In this document: positions 1-12,700 of the stretch, piece by piece
Layout of the letters: every line of letters starts with the position of its first letter
Position numbering within the stretch: the first letter of the stretch is position 1
Source of the DNA: Cladopsammia gracilis
Lineage: Eukaryota; Cnidaria; Anthozoa; Scleractinia; Dendrophylliidae
Reading direction: 5' to 3'
Length of the DNA stretch: 64,000 nucleotides
Assembly: GCA_022457155.1 (NCBI GenBank)
Contig: JAJGOT010000239.1
Span: 565,001 to 629,000, forward strand
Program-made: the position numbers and the translations under genes
Notes under the pieces: model-generated
The model's database searches: none
What the model was told of the DNA's origin: nothing
Seen by the model: only the letters and a program-made list of their open reading frames with translations

Positions 1-384
1 TTCACTCTCCGATAGAGTTCACTGTTAATGAAATGCATTGTCATCATTGGTAAATTCTATGTTTGTGTTTTTTACTTCTATATTATTTGTTTTATTTCCT
101 TAAAAGGTATATTAAATATTAGAGGCAAAATTAGATATCACACGAATATTCACGTATAAAACAATAAAAGTAAAGAAACATTATCCCAAGCTAATACCCC
201 ATATCAACGACTGTATCAAGATTTACAAGTATTCATTAAATGTAAATGTAATTACACTGGGTGAGGTTACCACCAATAAACTGGACAGCCCCTAAGTCGA
301 AATTACCTCCAAAGTAGGTTTAAAAAGTTAACAAATAATATGCGGACTCATATTCCATATGGATTGCTTATTTTTTTTCCACAG

Positions 385-3300
385 GACCTCAATCAACTAC
401 CTTCTTATGAACTTAGCTGTCGCAGACATGACCGTGGGCATATTGTTATTACCACGTTACATTTTTATCCACACTTTCACCCACCCAGATGGAGTTACTG
501 ATAATCTGCTATGCAAACTGCTGACGAGTGGAATCTGGGGCTGGGTGGGAGTCTCCGCCTCTGTATTCTCTTTGGTTGTCATAGCAATTGAACGGTACTA
601 TGCTATTGTGCATCCCCATGGAAATAAAGGAAGGCTATCTAAGCGCAACATAAAGGTATATGAAGTTGTCTGTTATATTTTTTTAAAACAATCGCTTACG
701 TTACACGTAAGGTTACACGTAAATCTGTTCCATTCTTCAGAGATAAAACGTCCGCGTATCTATAGATAGATAGATTTAAGAGTGAGGATAAAAATGCAAT
801 CTTGATTAAAAAATTAGTCATTCTTTCCAGTAACCACAGTAATCCCTGGAAGGCTAGCATTCTTGTGGCGTAAGCTTCATTAATTAAGCCGCTTTCATCC
901 AACTATATTTCTGCCTGTTTGACTTCGCTGTAATTCTGTAACCTCTTACATCCCTATTCCTTATAAAGTCATTGAGCAGGGCTGTTTTATGTAAATAATT
1001 ATTTGCCACTCCTACTTAAAACATAGTTTTAAACAAATGAGAAACCCACATTTTATCATTTTTAGGTGATTATACCTTGTTCCTGGATCTTTGGAGTATT
1101 TATGAATATTTCAAGGGTCCTAGTGACGAAGTATTCAAAGGAATTGGGACACTGCAGTGAAATGTGGCCAGAAAAATGGTTGGGGAAGGCTGACAGTTTA
1201 ATTTGGTTTCTGCTGATGGCACCTTTCCCAGTCTCTTTAATGGCTGTTCTATACATCCGAGTCGTCTACACTTTGTGGTTCAACCGTGGACAGCCTCTGA
1301 GTCAACGACAGGTTTGAAATAATCCCTTTAAACGGCTTTAAAAACCTACATATATCTTCATCATTGTACATTTGTTATAGTATGGACGCCATGTTTTTCC
1401 TGATTTAATGCCAAACGCCGTGTTAGTAATCTTCTTAATCATTTTTCTATGAACTAATTAAAAGTGCCCAACTTTAGACACTCGAGCTTCGAGCCTTGTC
1501 GATTCTTATTTGAAATTATTTAGCAGGATATAATTACGGACTGGTCATCATGTAGCGGGGGAGGGTTATTTCGTTTCGGTGGAACGGTCACAAAATTTTA
1601 CGCAAAATTTTTCGGAGGGCCACATTTTTTTTAGATTGGATTTTGGGAGGCTCGCGATTTTTTTTACCATGACTTTTCGTAAAGAGTGATTTAAATACTT
1701 CCCCAGAGTAGAGACTTTTGGAAGATTTTCAAAATTTTGGTTAATATTACAAATGCGCTTTCAATGACGCGGACAACGAACCAGACAGCTTAACAGTGAT
1801 GACGGCTGCGCAATTTTCCCTTTCATAAACAAGCGATGCCATTTTAGCGACACTTAGAAACATTTTCACCAATTTTCGAATATTTTTTTTTTCTATCAGA
1901 AAAATCAAAATGCAATTAATTGCCTAGAATCGAACCCGGAACCTCTGCATGCTAACATCCCTCTTTTACCACTAGACCACTGAGTTGATCTGGCAAACCC
2001 AAGAAAAATTTCAATATAAAAGGTGCTTTTCTTAATGATACATCTATAACCTTAACCCCTTCCCTAGATTTAACTTAATCGCGAATCTAGCTTAGGTCTA
2101 ATAATCGCTTTACCGAAACCCAGTTTTATCTAATAATGATAGCCTACTTCCCAATCCAGGCAAAAACAAGAGAGAAATGGCATCGACCATTTCAAAAATG
2201 CCTGGTTACCAATGAATGCTAATGATGGCATCGACCTTTAAAAATGGCATCGCTTGTTTACAAAAGGGAAATCGGCGACGGTTGCACTAGACAGCAGCTC
2301 ATAATGGGCAGAGAGTTCCACTTTTCAAAGCAAGTTTTGGAAGAAAAAGCCAGACAGCTTCGTCAATCCTGTATGGGCAAATGTCCAAATAAAGCACAAA
2401 GTTTAAAGTGCCCCTATGATCAAATTTTTGATTTTCATTTTTTTACATCTTCGTGTACCATTAGACTTTCTTACTCATCTTGCCAAATTTCAATCCATTA
2501 CGAACATCAGAAGTCATTTTATTTTAACATTCATGTCCAAGAATTTATGGCCGCCATTAATCATCCTTGTTCCAAGGCTTGGCTGTGAATGGGAGAAAGT
2601 GACGTCAAAGGCTCAAAAATACCTCACGGGATCTTTATTACACAATACATTATTTTCAAATCTGTAGAGTAATTTTCGTTGATTATTTTTGAATGCATTT
2701 TTTTGGGAGTGTTTTCAAGTTGTTCGGCAGCGCATTCCAGACCTTTGCGCCTACCCTCGAGAAAAAACTTTCGTTGAATTTTCAATTTTGCACCTTTAAT
2801 GTAGAAGTTATTAGGAGCTGACGATCTGGTGTTATAAGAATGCACTTGTGAAATATTAGATTTGAAGAATGGAAACATGGAACGCTTAGAAATCGTTAAA
2901 GTCACAGGCGACAGAAGCGTGAAGTCCCTTGACGACTAAGACGAAGCCGACGAGCAAGAGCAACAGCGCCTCTCTTTGGTAACATCCAACATCCAGTTCT
3001 TGGTAACGCCGTGCTTTTATAATCGAGGATGATTCAATTGAACATCGGCTTTTGTTGATTATTCCTTATATTTCCGAGTTTACAGTTTACAATCGTTTGC
3101 ATTGTATTTCAACTCAGAATCAGTTGAATGGACATCCAAAATGCGCGCTGTGTCGCGCTGAAGTTAGAATGGCTTTTCTGCTTTTCGTTCGTAAGATCTC
3201 GATTTTTCATGTATTTTATCAACAAGGGATCACATGATTTTTCTCATGCAATTTGGTATAAGTAAACATTTATAATTTAGAAGATTGTATTTACTCGTGC

Positions 3301-3722
3301 TTATTCATTCTAAATTGCACGAGAAAGCATTATCTGTAATAATTCTTTTTTTTTTTTTGCAGGGTGTGGTGAAAGTTCCAAAACGAGTCACCTTGACGGC
3401 TGTCATCGTCAGTGTAATCTTTGCTGTGTGCTATTTGACTTCCATTTCTAACTACCTCATGCGCTATTATCACAGCTCACGTGTATTTCTATCAGGGAAA
3501 GCAAATTCCATAATGGTCTTGTTCAATTCCGCCATCAACCCGATTGTGTATGCCTTGGTGAATGAGCGATTCAGGGAGAAGTTGAAGAGAATGATGAGCT
3601 GCACTTGCCGCCCTGCAACTGGCATGGTGCATCCTGCCAGGGAACATCGTGATCATATGATGGACGTTGCTATTGACCCCACCCACCCGACCCAGGAAAC
3701 AGTTGAAAGCTGCAGGGAGTGA
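385..3722 (+). CDS. Rhodopsin-family (class A) G-protein-coupled receptor, 3' three exons (5' end outside window)
   Basis: Three exons join in frame: 385-655, 1066-1311 and 3363-3722 (stop TGA 3720-3722), all with AG/GT borders; the two visible introns are phase 0. The first visible exon begins on the third base of a codon, so an upstream exon carrying the N-terminus and TM1 is missing. Exon 1 holds TM2 (NYLLMNLAVADM), the conserved Cys before TM3, and TM3 ending in ERY, the DRY-motif equivalent that contacts G protein. Exon 2 holds TM4, an extracellular loop Cys (GHCSEMW) that can pair with the TM3 Cys, and TM5. Exon 3 holds TM6 and TM7 with NPIVY (the NPxxY motif), then a short cytoplasmic tail. 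The TM6 CWxP motif reads CYLT, which is unusual. Class A membership is secure. The ligand is unknown; a peptide or orphan cnidarian receptor is plausible. Expected location is the plasma membrane. Confidence 0.88.
1818..2272. repeat. Inverted repeat in GPCR intron (MITE-like)
   Basis: The segment 1818-1850 (CCCTTTCATAAACAAGCGAT and following) is matched in reverse complement at 2237-2272, around GATGCCATTTT. The interior carries a tRNA-like segment. It looks like a small foldback element; no clear target duplication was seen. Confidence 0.5.
1919..1998 (-). repeat. tRNA-like segment, probable SINE head
   Basis: Read on the minus strand it has a box A-like stretch (TGGTCTAGTGGTAAAAG, plus positions about 1962-1978) and a box B (GGTTCGATTC, 1927-1936) at tRNA-like spacing. 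I could not fold a convincing acceptor stem, so a tRNA-derived SINE or tRNA relic is more likely than a working tRNA gene. Confidence 0.45.
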
Positions 3723-3794
3723 TGTGCATGTATATGTTTTGGCCTTTATCGCATATTTGTCTCTCTTGACACTTGACACGTTTTAGAAAGAGGA

Positions 3795-4340
3795 TTAACC
3801 CTATTCAGCCTGTGTGTGTGGGGGAGGGCGGGGGGGGGGGGGGAGGGGGTCACAAAGTGCCCGCGCTAACTTTCAACATTCATAACTTCATTAATATGTA
3901 TTCAAACGCCATGAAACTTTGTGACTTTTCCTAAAATTTATCTGGCAACAATTTAATATGACAATTTATTGATTACGTGACTTGATGTTTCCATGGCAAC
4001 AATATTTTGACAGCCATGTTTTTTTGAAATGTGCATATTTGTACCTTTGAATGAAGAAAAACAATGTTTATTGGTATAACTTTTATATTTTCACGTCATT
4101 TAGCGTTTATTTATTGGTTTTGATAAATTTTGAGTCAATTTGGACGGTTTTTAAGAGGTTTTTAAAAAATTCAGAAATCCAAGATGGCGGATCCAAGATG
4201 GAGGTCAAATAACTAATTAGCTAATAACTACGTCTTATGACGTCATCGTTCCATTGTGCGACCACAAAGGAGACAGTTTTGGACGTACTATGTACCCGCT
4301 AGGTTTTATTGTCATAGCCTTAATGTTCTTGAAGTTAAAA
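3795..4340. mobile_element. TTAA-flanked MITE (piggyBac-like), truncated copy
   Basis: It starts at TTAA followed by CCCTATTCAGCCTG and a G-run, and runs colinear with the reverse complement of the complete copy at 14971-15580 until about 4340, where similarity stops; the other terminus is missing. It lies 73 bp after the GPCR stop codon. TTAA with a CCC-start terminus is the piggyBac signature. No transposase is encoded. Confidence 0.7.
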
Positions 4341-4599
4341 ATCAATGACATTCACAGAGGTATTATTTCGCATACATGACCTTTCAACAAATATTTCTTC
4401 TCAACAAATTTCTATCAAATAAATTAATCAATTTTTATATCAGAGATGAATAGATTTTTTTATTTCTTAAAAATTTCTCTTCTGTGAATATCATTCAGGT
4501 AATAAATTCCTATTTGGTATTTTGTATTTTTATTATGACAACGTTTCATTAGTAATTAAGTGTATGACTATAAATACTAAAACAGGTCTAATAAGAACA

Positions 4600-6400
4600 A
4601 GCTAAAACTTTATAGCGGAGCACTCGCCCGGGCCGAAGGCCTTGCTGCGCAGCCCCATACTCATAGAACCCATGCCCGTCATTTTTCATGGTCATGGCTA
4701 GCGGAATGTTTCGCGGGCGTGTTGACAAGACAAGATGACAAGATAATTTATTCAACTCAGCTCAGTTTTACATGACATATAAGTAAAATTTACATAGGCA
4801 ACTAAACACAAGTACAGCTAAGGAATAAAAGAAAAATGTAACAAAAAATAGAGAGTGAGTTGTGTGCCCGCCGCCGTACGCCGTGCGCTTTGGCAGTTAG
4901 TTGGCTATATGAAGGAGGTCAGCGTCAGTAAATGTTGCAATGTTACATTTGCGGCTATCATTTCGACTGACAAATTCGCTAGCCACATCAACAAGTCGCA
5001 CAATGTCAGTTCTTGTCTTGTGCGTATTTAAGATTGCAACATTATTAAATCTCTGTTGGGTCATCTTTGCTCGCATTCCGTTTGCAACGCCAATTGCCCA
5101 TCCACGGATGGAAACGAAACTTCGGTCGCTAACTTCTGATCGTCTAAAAGTTCATTGTAAAAATGCAGCTGTCGAAGAACAGATATAAAAAATAACGCGA
5201 ACTCTTAGAGACATGTTGAATTTGATCGAAACACTCTGAGTAAAGAGGATTAGAAATGGATGCGATTTCAAAACACGCGATACCATAGAAACATGGGAAA
5301 ACAGAAAATTCGCATAATGCTTAATGGGTACAGTACCCATTAATCATTATGCGAATTTCCTGTTGTCCCATTCAGTAATATATATAGATAGCCCAAGTCT
5401 AACAGCGTCGCACTTTGAACAAGCTTAACTAAGGTGAAACTTAACTAAGGTGAAAGGTTGGAAGCACAAGAATTAAGATTGACGAACGGGCTATTTTCAA
5501 TTTTAGCAATTCTCAAAAACAGTATTACGCGACCGTCTGCACAGTACATTTTTATAGACCGTACAAAAGTTCACAAAAACAACTTTTCTCTATCAAGAAT
5601 AACTAGTACCACTAGTTTCCGAATAAAGTACAGTTTTTGTTTGTCAAAAATTGCCCGAGAAACTGATTTGAAAATCAAAAATTGCAAAAATACACAAACA
5701 TATTTGCATAAGGCGATGCGAGTGAAGATAGAACTGTACTATAAAATCAAAGTCTTGTTTTGTTTACATAAAATCGCTTTTCAAACTATCTAATGAATGA
5801 ACAAACACATAAAAATGGACAACACAATCTTCTTTCGAAAAAAAAAAAAATTCAAATCTCCATTAGTTTACGTTTAAAAACAAAACGCGTACCATTTAAT
5901 TATAGCTCATCGAGTTCAAGCTTTCTTCGATGAAATTCAAGAGCTGAATTTTAGCACGTTTTAAAATCAATTCTCCAAAACTAACAATAACACCAATAAA
6001 AAGTCACTCACAGATTGATATCAACATAACTTCTCATCGAAAACTGTAATCTGTTTTACCTTTAAGTACCTCGCTTGCTTGGAAATTCAAATCTCCGCTT
6101 CTGGTTCTGAAATCCGTAGAAAACAGCCATCTCCCGCATTGATAAAAACGTAATACATGAAGTTCCTCGAAGCAAGATTTTATCCCTGAAAGCTCGTCTT
6201 TTTCCACTAAAGCGGCTTCTGAGTATCCCTTAATTAGTATCCTTGTCTTGAGTAGCAAACCGCGAAATATTCAGGGAAATAACGCCTTTAATTTAAACGA
6301 TTTTCTCCGCTTAGTAAATTCACAGCAAAACATCAAAGTGTTTTTCTAGCTGACGTGACATTCGGCCGTGTAACCGCGCGAAAAACAAAGCCTAGTCGTA
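4600..6400. other. Intergenic, no gene recognised
   Basis: Short open frames here show no domain, no splice context and no plausible codon bias. An AT-rich stretch at 4730-4850 reads on the minus strand like the 3' tail of a retroelement (AATAAATTATCTTGTC), but this is weak. Confidence 0.4.
5306..5358. repeat. Near-perfect palindrome
   Basis: Arms AAATTCGCATAATG and CATTATGCGAATTT flank an inner palindrome TAATGGGTAC-A-GTACCCATTA, with almost no loop (centre 5332). It could extrude as a cruciform or be the core of a tiny foldback element. Confidence 0.7.
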
Positions 6401-6582
6401 CTCCCTATATTGGGCTATACGGAGATGCTCCGCCCGAAAGGGGTAACTTTTGAGGCTGGAGGTATATGAAAGGGAAGGGATTTTACGAGTTTAAGTATAT
6501 GAAAGGGTAGGGATTTCACGAAGTATAGGAGAGGGTGGGGAAAACACAAGTTGAAGTATAAAAAAGGGTAGGGGAAACTGCC

Positions 6583-6770
6583 ATAGACAAATTCGGCTAA
6601 CGCATTGTTGTACCCAATTCAAACCTTCTGGGAATAAGATTCTTTGTTCACAAAATTTCCATATAATTTCCATGTCAATGCTTCATTGATATGGAAATAT
6701 GACGAACAAAGAGTTCTAATCCCAAGAGGTTTGAATTGGGTACAACATTGCGTTAGCCGAATTTGTCTAT
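6583..6770. mobile_element. Hairpin MITE nested in the left arm of the 6.4-8.4 kb element
   Basis: Arms 6583-6667 and about 6690-6770 are reverse complements (ATAGACAAATTCGGCTAACG ... and complement), with a loop near 6670-6690. It is absent from the corresponding right arm, so it probably inserted after the arms formed. Confidence 0.7.
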
Positions 6771-7710
6771 TTAAATACTAGAAAAGGGCCTTTCAAAATA
6801 TATCAAACAGACTCACGTAAAGGCTATATGAAAGGGGTTTCGACAAAACGCCGACCCCCGGTCTGCTGACCCCCTACTGACCCCCTACTGACCCCCCAAC
6901 TGACCCCCTATAAAATTAACAGGGTATATCAGAAATAATACTTAACTTACATGTACTAGAAATACGTGTCTCAAAGAACCTCGCGAAGCTTGGGGGAGGG
7001 TGTACCGCCGGTCTAAACTTTGGTGACGTCTCGCTTTGCGTATGAGGCTTTTCGCCGTTCCACTTATTTTTCTTTGAAATCAAAAACGTTGGTAGAAGGT
7101 CCTTTCGAGGGTTCGCTTGCCGTTTACCGTCCGCCATCTTTGTCTACAATGCTCCTATAGGCTTACATGAAGTAGTAACCTGCGCCATTGTCACTCCTCC
7201 TCCCCCTACCCCTTCTCCCCACCCCCTCCTCCTTCCTCTAAAAAAAATGTATAGGCTGCTTATACAGTTTGTCTTTTAGCAAGAAAAGGAAAAAAGAAAG
7301 AGAAACGGAAACGGAAATATCAGCTTTCCCTTTATCAATCCCGTGCAGCTTTTCCAGCTACAATCTTGGCATTTCAAAAGAAAAATTAATACCACCCAAC
7401 CCCCACAGTTCAGTGATGGGAAAATGGCGCGTTTTGGGTTTCGCGCGAATCCATGTTTGAATCGGGGGAAGGGAGGTGTTATTTCTCTTTTTATTCCGTC
7501 CGAGATTGTAGCCGTTTAACCCACAGCCAATCTCATTCTCAAAAGACGTTTCTGTTTCTGCTTCACGACGATTTTGGCTGTTTGTATAAAATTTTATCGC
7601 GTCATCGGGTAGGTTATGATATTTCATTTACAACTTCGCCAAAATGCTGCAAAATGTTCGTCGTGACAAGACTTCGAATTCGAAACTTGGCCTTTTATTG
7701 AAATCTTCTT

Positions 7711-7837
7711 TCCTCCGCAGAGGCCTCTTTGTGCCACTAGGAGGCTGGGGAGAGGGGAAAAGAAAGTGCGTCCCCCAATCGTTCACTTTTTTTTACATTT
7801 TCTTTTTCGATTACCGGTGGGGGCCTCTGCGGAGGAG
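7711..7837. repeat. Small inverted repeat in the interior of the foldback element
   Basis: TCCTCCGCAGAGGCC at 7711-7725 pairs with GGCCTCTGCGGAGGA at about 7822-7836, giving a third nested stem inside the 6.4-8.4 kb element. Confidence 0.6.
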
Positions 7838-8489
7838 AGAAATTGAAATCTATAAAAATATATCGCGTTGGTGTCCTGCAGTTTCTAGCAGCAAAGGAAT
7901 CGCGACCGCTGATAATGGCGCAGGTTACTACTTCATGTAAGCCTATAGGAGCCTTGTAAACAAAGATGGCGGACTGTAAACGGTAAGCCAATCCTCGAAA
8001 GGACCTTCTACCAACGTTTTTGGTTTCAAAGAAAACAAAGTGGAACGGCGAAAAGCCCCATACGCAAATCGAGACGCCACCAAAGTTTCGACCGGCGGTG
8101 CACCTTCCCCCAAGCTTCGCGAGGTTCTTTGAGGCACGTATTTCTAGTACATGTAAGTTAAGTATTATTTCTGATATACCCTGTTAATTTTATAGGGGGT
8201 CAGTTGGGGGGTCAGTAGGGGGTCAGCAGGGGGTCAGCAGACCGGGGGTCAGCGTTTTGTCGAAACCCATATGAAAGAGGTACCATTTAATTTTCAATGA
8301 AAGGTATATGAAAGGGGTACCTTTTCTGTCAAAAACTGAACGGTATATGGAAGGGTAAGGGTTTGGAGCATCCCCGTACAATACTTTGTTGAGTCCCCCC
8401 CCCCCCCCCCCCCCCCCCGGCATAACCACGTCGGTGTGGCTTGTAATTCAAGACCTTCGTATATTGCGTGACAGTTATGGCCATGGTGG

Positions 8490-8524
8490 AAAATCAACCG
8501 TCGACGGTTTCGACGGTTGATTTT
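8490..8524. repeat. Short perfect hairpin
   Basis: AAAATCAACCGTCG-loop-CGACGGTTGATTTT, a 14-base stem with a short loop (ACGGTTT). Function unknown; may be a deletion product of a MITE. Confidence 0.65.
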
Positions 8525-9712
8525 TAGCGGTCTTCTCGTCATTTCTTGTACAGGAAGGGGCTCTCAAGGTACGATACACTTTATAGATACTGATAGCTGG
8601 GTGAGTAACCTATCTTGTTTTCTGTTGCCACCATTTTACAAAATGAATGTAAATGAAATATTTTGACTGTAAGAAAGATAAACTCAATTTATGCAAATGT
8701 TTTCACGGTAAAATACGTACTTACTTGCAAGAAAACACCGCTTATTTCTGATTTGATGACTTTACTTAAGGTTGATGCTTACCAGTAGGCTTAAAGTTTG
8801 GATCATAGCCGCAAAAAATCAGAATTAGTGGGTGTTACTTGAAAACGCTGATCACTACTTTGCTGTTAGTGAAGGTCAAACGGTCATGTTTTGAGGATAA
8901 ATACGATGTACATATTGCGCTCAAATGTTTCCATTTAATTTACCCAAACATTTTATTTCATTAAATCGTAGAAGAAACATTGCTTATTTCGACGAATGTA
9001 GTCTTATCTGGCGAAGTCATGTACCAAGGCGTGATTTGTGCTTTTGAATTTGGCCTTATTTTCGCATAGGACAATTCCACTCAAAACGGTTAATTTTTAA
9101 AAATCTGTCAAAAATTCTGGTTTTCATAAAATTGATGTTTGACAATGCTTACGTGTGGAAGAAATACTCTCATTTAAGTATATGGTTTTTATTTTTATTT
9201 CTACGCGTCGTATTTTGAAGACGAGAGGTTTAAACAAGTGACACTTCCAAGTCGGTTTTCCTCGCTCCAGGGTCATCTGAGTGGAAAAGTCGCCGTAACG
9301 GAAAAATATTAAAGTAAACAAACTGAAACTTATATTTTTACAAATGGTTTAGTAAGACTTTTGTTATGACAAGGTTTGAAAATGTTCGATTTTTTTATCT
9401 TGCATGGTCGAAGCTCGAAGGCGAAAATTAGGAAAAGCCGCTCTTAAGCGTGTCGGTACCTTGAGCCGCGAGTAAGACCACAGAGCTAATTAACATAGAG
9501 CGTCATGGTTATTGAAATGTCCACTGCACATGGTTGCCCGTTTAACAGTGATTTGCTGGTTGTGCCACTGTTACACTTTTAATTATTTTTAAGAATATAA
9601 GGTACCTCTTTTTTTTTACGGTGCCTATAAGAGTTGATAAGAGAATGACTAGGTTACATGCCTTGAAATACAGCTAAGGAAGTGACCGCTGTTGAAGAGG
9701 AACGTAGGCTCA
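8525..9712. other. Upstream region of the KCTD-TLDc gene
   Basis: About 1.2 kb without a supported exon or repeat. It should contain the promoter and 5' UTR of the gene starting at 9713. I see no confident TATA box or binding site. Confidence 0.4.
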
Positions 9713-12700
9713 ATGTCACGTTTCAATATCACGGCGGAAGTATCAAACATGGCTGCTCAAAACGAACACGAATTGAGTCGTTTTGATTTAGCTTGTGCAA
9801 AGATATCTGATGCACAAAAGCTTATGAGTGATGCGCGTGAATTATTGAAGCAAGACATAGACCATGTAAAGCAGCAAAAATCAGCTTTCGAAGAGTTGAC
9901 CAAGACCTTGAATCAGGTCCACTTCGGTAGCACGATCAAGTTGAACGTTGGCGGTAAAATATATAAAACGACATTGGATACTTTACGAAAGGACCCGGAT
10001 TCCATGCTCTGTGCGATGTTTTCTGGAAGGCACGAGTTAAAACCGGACGAGGAAGATGGAGCATATTTTATAGATCGGGATGGTGATCTCTTTCGGTAAG
10101 TAATTGTGTGCAGAAGCTGCCATCTGATGAGTTGATGACTTGCACAAACACTTTGATGCCACATGCTACTGATAATTTACACTCGCTTGCTTTCTGTTGC
10201 GTAAGATTTTTTATTCTACATTTTGCTAAAATAACACGATCAATGAAGTCATTTAAAATGCGAATTCACAGTACAACGATCGTTTAATAATTGGGTCACG
10301 CTATTTCAGTGTATTTATTGGAGTTAATTAATATAAAATGTGTCGTTTCTCGAGCAAAACGCGAGCCCGAGTCAACCACGAGCCACGAGCGGACCTCGAG
10401 TCAAGCCCAACTGTTGGATTTTTTCCATTTTTTTAGTTCCATGGCCACAGAAAAAACAACTAACAGTCTGTAGGAATTTGACATAAATATTCTACTTTCC
10501 TGATGGCCCAGTCAGCCGTTATTTGGGCTCGTCACGCAACGCTCCTCCCCCTAATAACGGTTGCGCGGAGACTACTAATGGCCCTGATATAATAATTATC
10601 CGCTTCATGACCAAGGTAAAGGGTTCTTTGAACTAAAGAACTTGCATCGCAAGCCATTGTCAAACCTACTTCTCATCAACAGCAGATGATGAAATGTCCA
10701 AACTATTGTAACGAAGAACGGTCCCGCTTCTTGTCCTTCTCGTCTGCGACGTAGGCGCCATTTTGCAACTGACCACAGGCAGCCCAAGCTCAGTATATGA
10801 ACAATGTTTGTTTTTATCTTCAGTCCAAGCTCCATTCGTTCAAAAGTTGGATAGTGCTATCCACCTGGTAAATAACTCTCCAGTGGATAAGAGTTAATGA
10901 AACTAATTTGCATCATACAGTGAATAGTGATTTATCTTGTTAGCATGCATAGCAAGTGTTTCATAAATCTCTATTCACTGGATTTTTTAAACACAAATTG
11001 GTTTCATTAACTCTTATTGGCATTAACTCTGCCACGAGTAACTGTATAAGTGGGATGAAAATATTCAATAGAGCAAACCAAAAGCAGTAGTTTGGACATA
11101 AAGAGGGTAAAGTGCAGGATTGCAAGGATGGAAGTGGATTACAGTTCAACAAATTTGATTAAGGTCGTGTTCTATTGGGAACAACCGTTTCAACCTAAAC
11201 TGGTTTTGGTTGATTTGGTTGAGGTGTCCCAATAGAACACTTTTCAACCATTTTCGGTTTCAACCATCAGTTCAACCATTTCAACCAGGTTCAGAGCTGG
11301 TTGAAATGGTTGATCAACCAAACCAACCGAAAACGGTTTTACCCCAATAGAACACGAAAAAAATCCAACCAACCCAACCAACCGAAAATGGTTGATCCCA
11401 ATAGAACACGGCCTTAGTGTTATATATAGTTAACTCTGTCAATACATAAAAAGAGGAATCTGTAAAAGTTGCATAGGTTCGTTTGAGTTCAGTGACAGTA
11501 AATTAAAGTGCTTACTATAAATTTATCCACAAACTTCCCATTAAGTCTACTTCCTTTTAGTTCAGTTTAAAAAAAAATGTCATTGCTAACTACATGTACA
11601 CCTCTCCACAATCGCAGTTTCACTGCTTAGGATTTTTATACAACAGTTATGCTATAATAGCACCATTATTTATCAAACACAATAGGCCATTTGCACGATG
11701 GCGTCATTTGACTACAACTACCAGAATTCATTTCGTTTTTCCTTATTTAAATTTTGTAATCCCAGTGAGGTTTAAATAACAATGGCCCTAATTTGCACTA
11801 CAAAACAAAAAAACTGAAGGATTGTGGTAGTTGTAGTCATATGACGTCATCGTGCAAATGGCCTATTCAGAAATTACTCAGCATTTATAACAAACAAAGC
11901 AGCATTATAGTAACGTTTGGGGTTACTAACCATCCTCTGTTCGAGTGGTGGTTGGTTTAGTACATCAATAGCCCCAATATCTTTTAAAACGGAGTAGAAT
12001 GGAATATTTAAAAAAAAAATCCGTAATCGTTTTATCACCTTGTTTAATTGCTGGAGATTCAGGGGGTCGGGGTTGGGGTTGGGGGGGGGGGGTAGGTTAA
12101 GACATCGCTGTTGCTGCTACCTCAGTCAGGGTGCATGCCCATCATCTTTCTAAGGGAGTCCCCATTCCCTCTGCGCCTAAGGCTCATAATAGTTATAACT
12201 AATAACCAACTTCTTTGGTTGTCATTAGGTTCATACTTAATTACCTTCGCAATGGTGAGCTGTTATGTTCCAAGGAGACCCTGGAATCGCTGAAACACCA
12301 GCTACTAGCCGAAGCCCAGTTTTATCAGTTAGAAGGACTAATTGACAAGCTGTCTCCTGTGCCAAAAGTGTTCACTAAATCATCAATAATAACCAGCCGT
12401 GACCAGGAGGACATTCTTCTGTCCTGGATTTCGAATCAACCACGTGATGCCAAATGGAGTCTTCTGTACAAAGCAACGAGGGATGGATGGAAAGCAGCCA
12501 GTTTTCACAAGAAGTGTGATGGAAAGTCACCAACTCTTGTTGTGATTAAAAGTGGTGATAATATATTTGGTGGATATGCAGACAAGCCATGGTACTCACG
12601 TAAGCTGTGTGAAGGACTGCTGTTCTAAATAATTCCATCTTATTTTAGTACGCTTGTTCCAATGAGTGTACCGTATTTCCTCGATTAAACGCCGACTCCC

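Larger units (their letters stand above)
6410..8388. mobile_element. ~2 kb foldback element with long inverted arms
   Basis: The segment 6820-7193 is matched in reverse complement by 7911-8280 over about 360 bp. The arms include GACCCCCTACTGACCCCC runs on the left and their complement on the right. Outer borders also pair (GATGCTCCG near 6424; GGAGCATCCCCGTAC near 8358-8372). The ~700 bp interior codes for nothing recognisable. Repeated GTATATGAAAGGG units sit at both outer flanks. A 24 bp C-run (8395-8418) follows the right end. Most like a non-autonomous foldback DNA transposon. Confidence 0.7.

Noticed and set aside
1919..1998. Functional tRNA gene on the minus strand
   Set aside because: Box A and B are present but no acceptor stem pairs; it also lies inside an inverted-repeat element.
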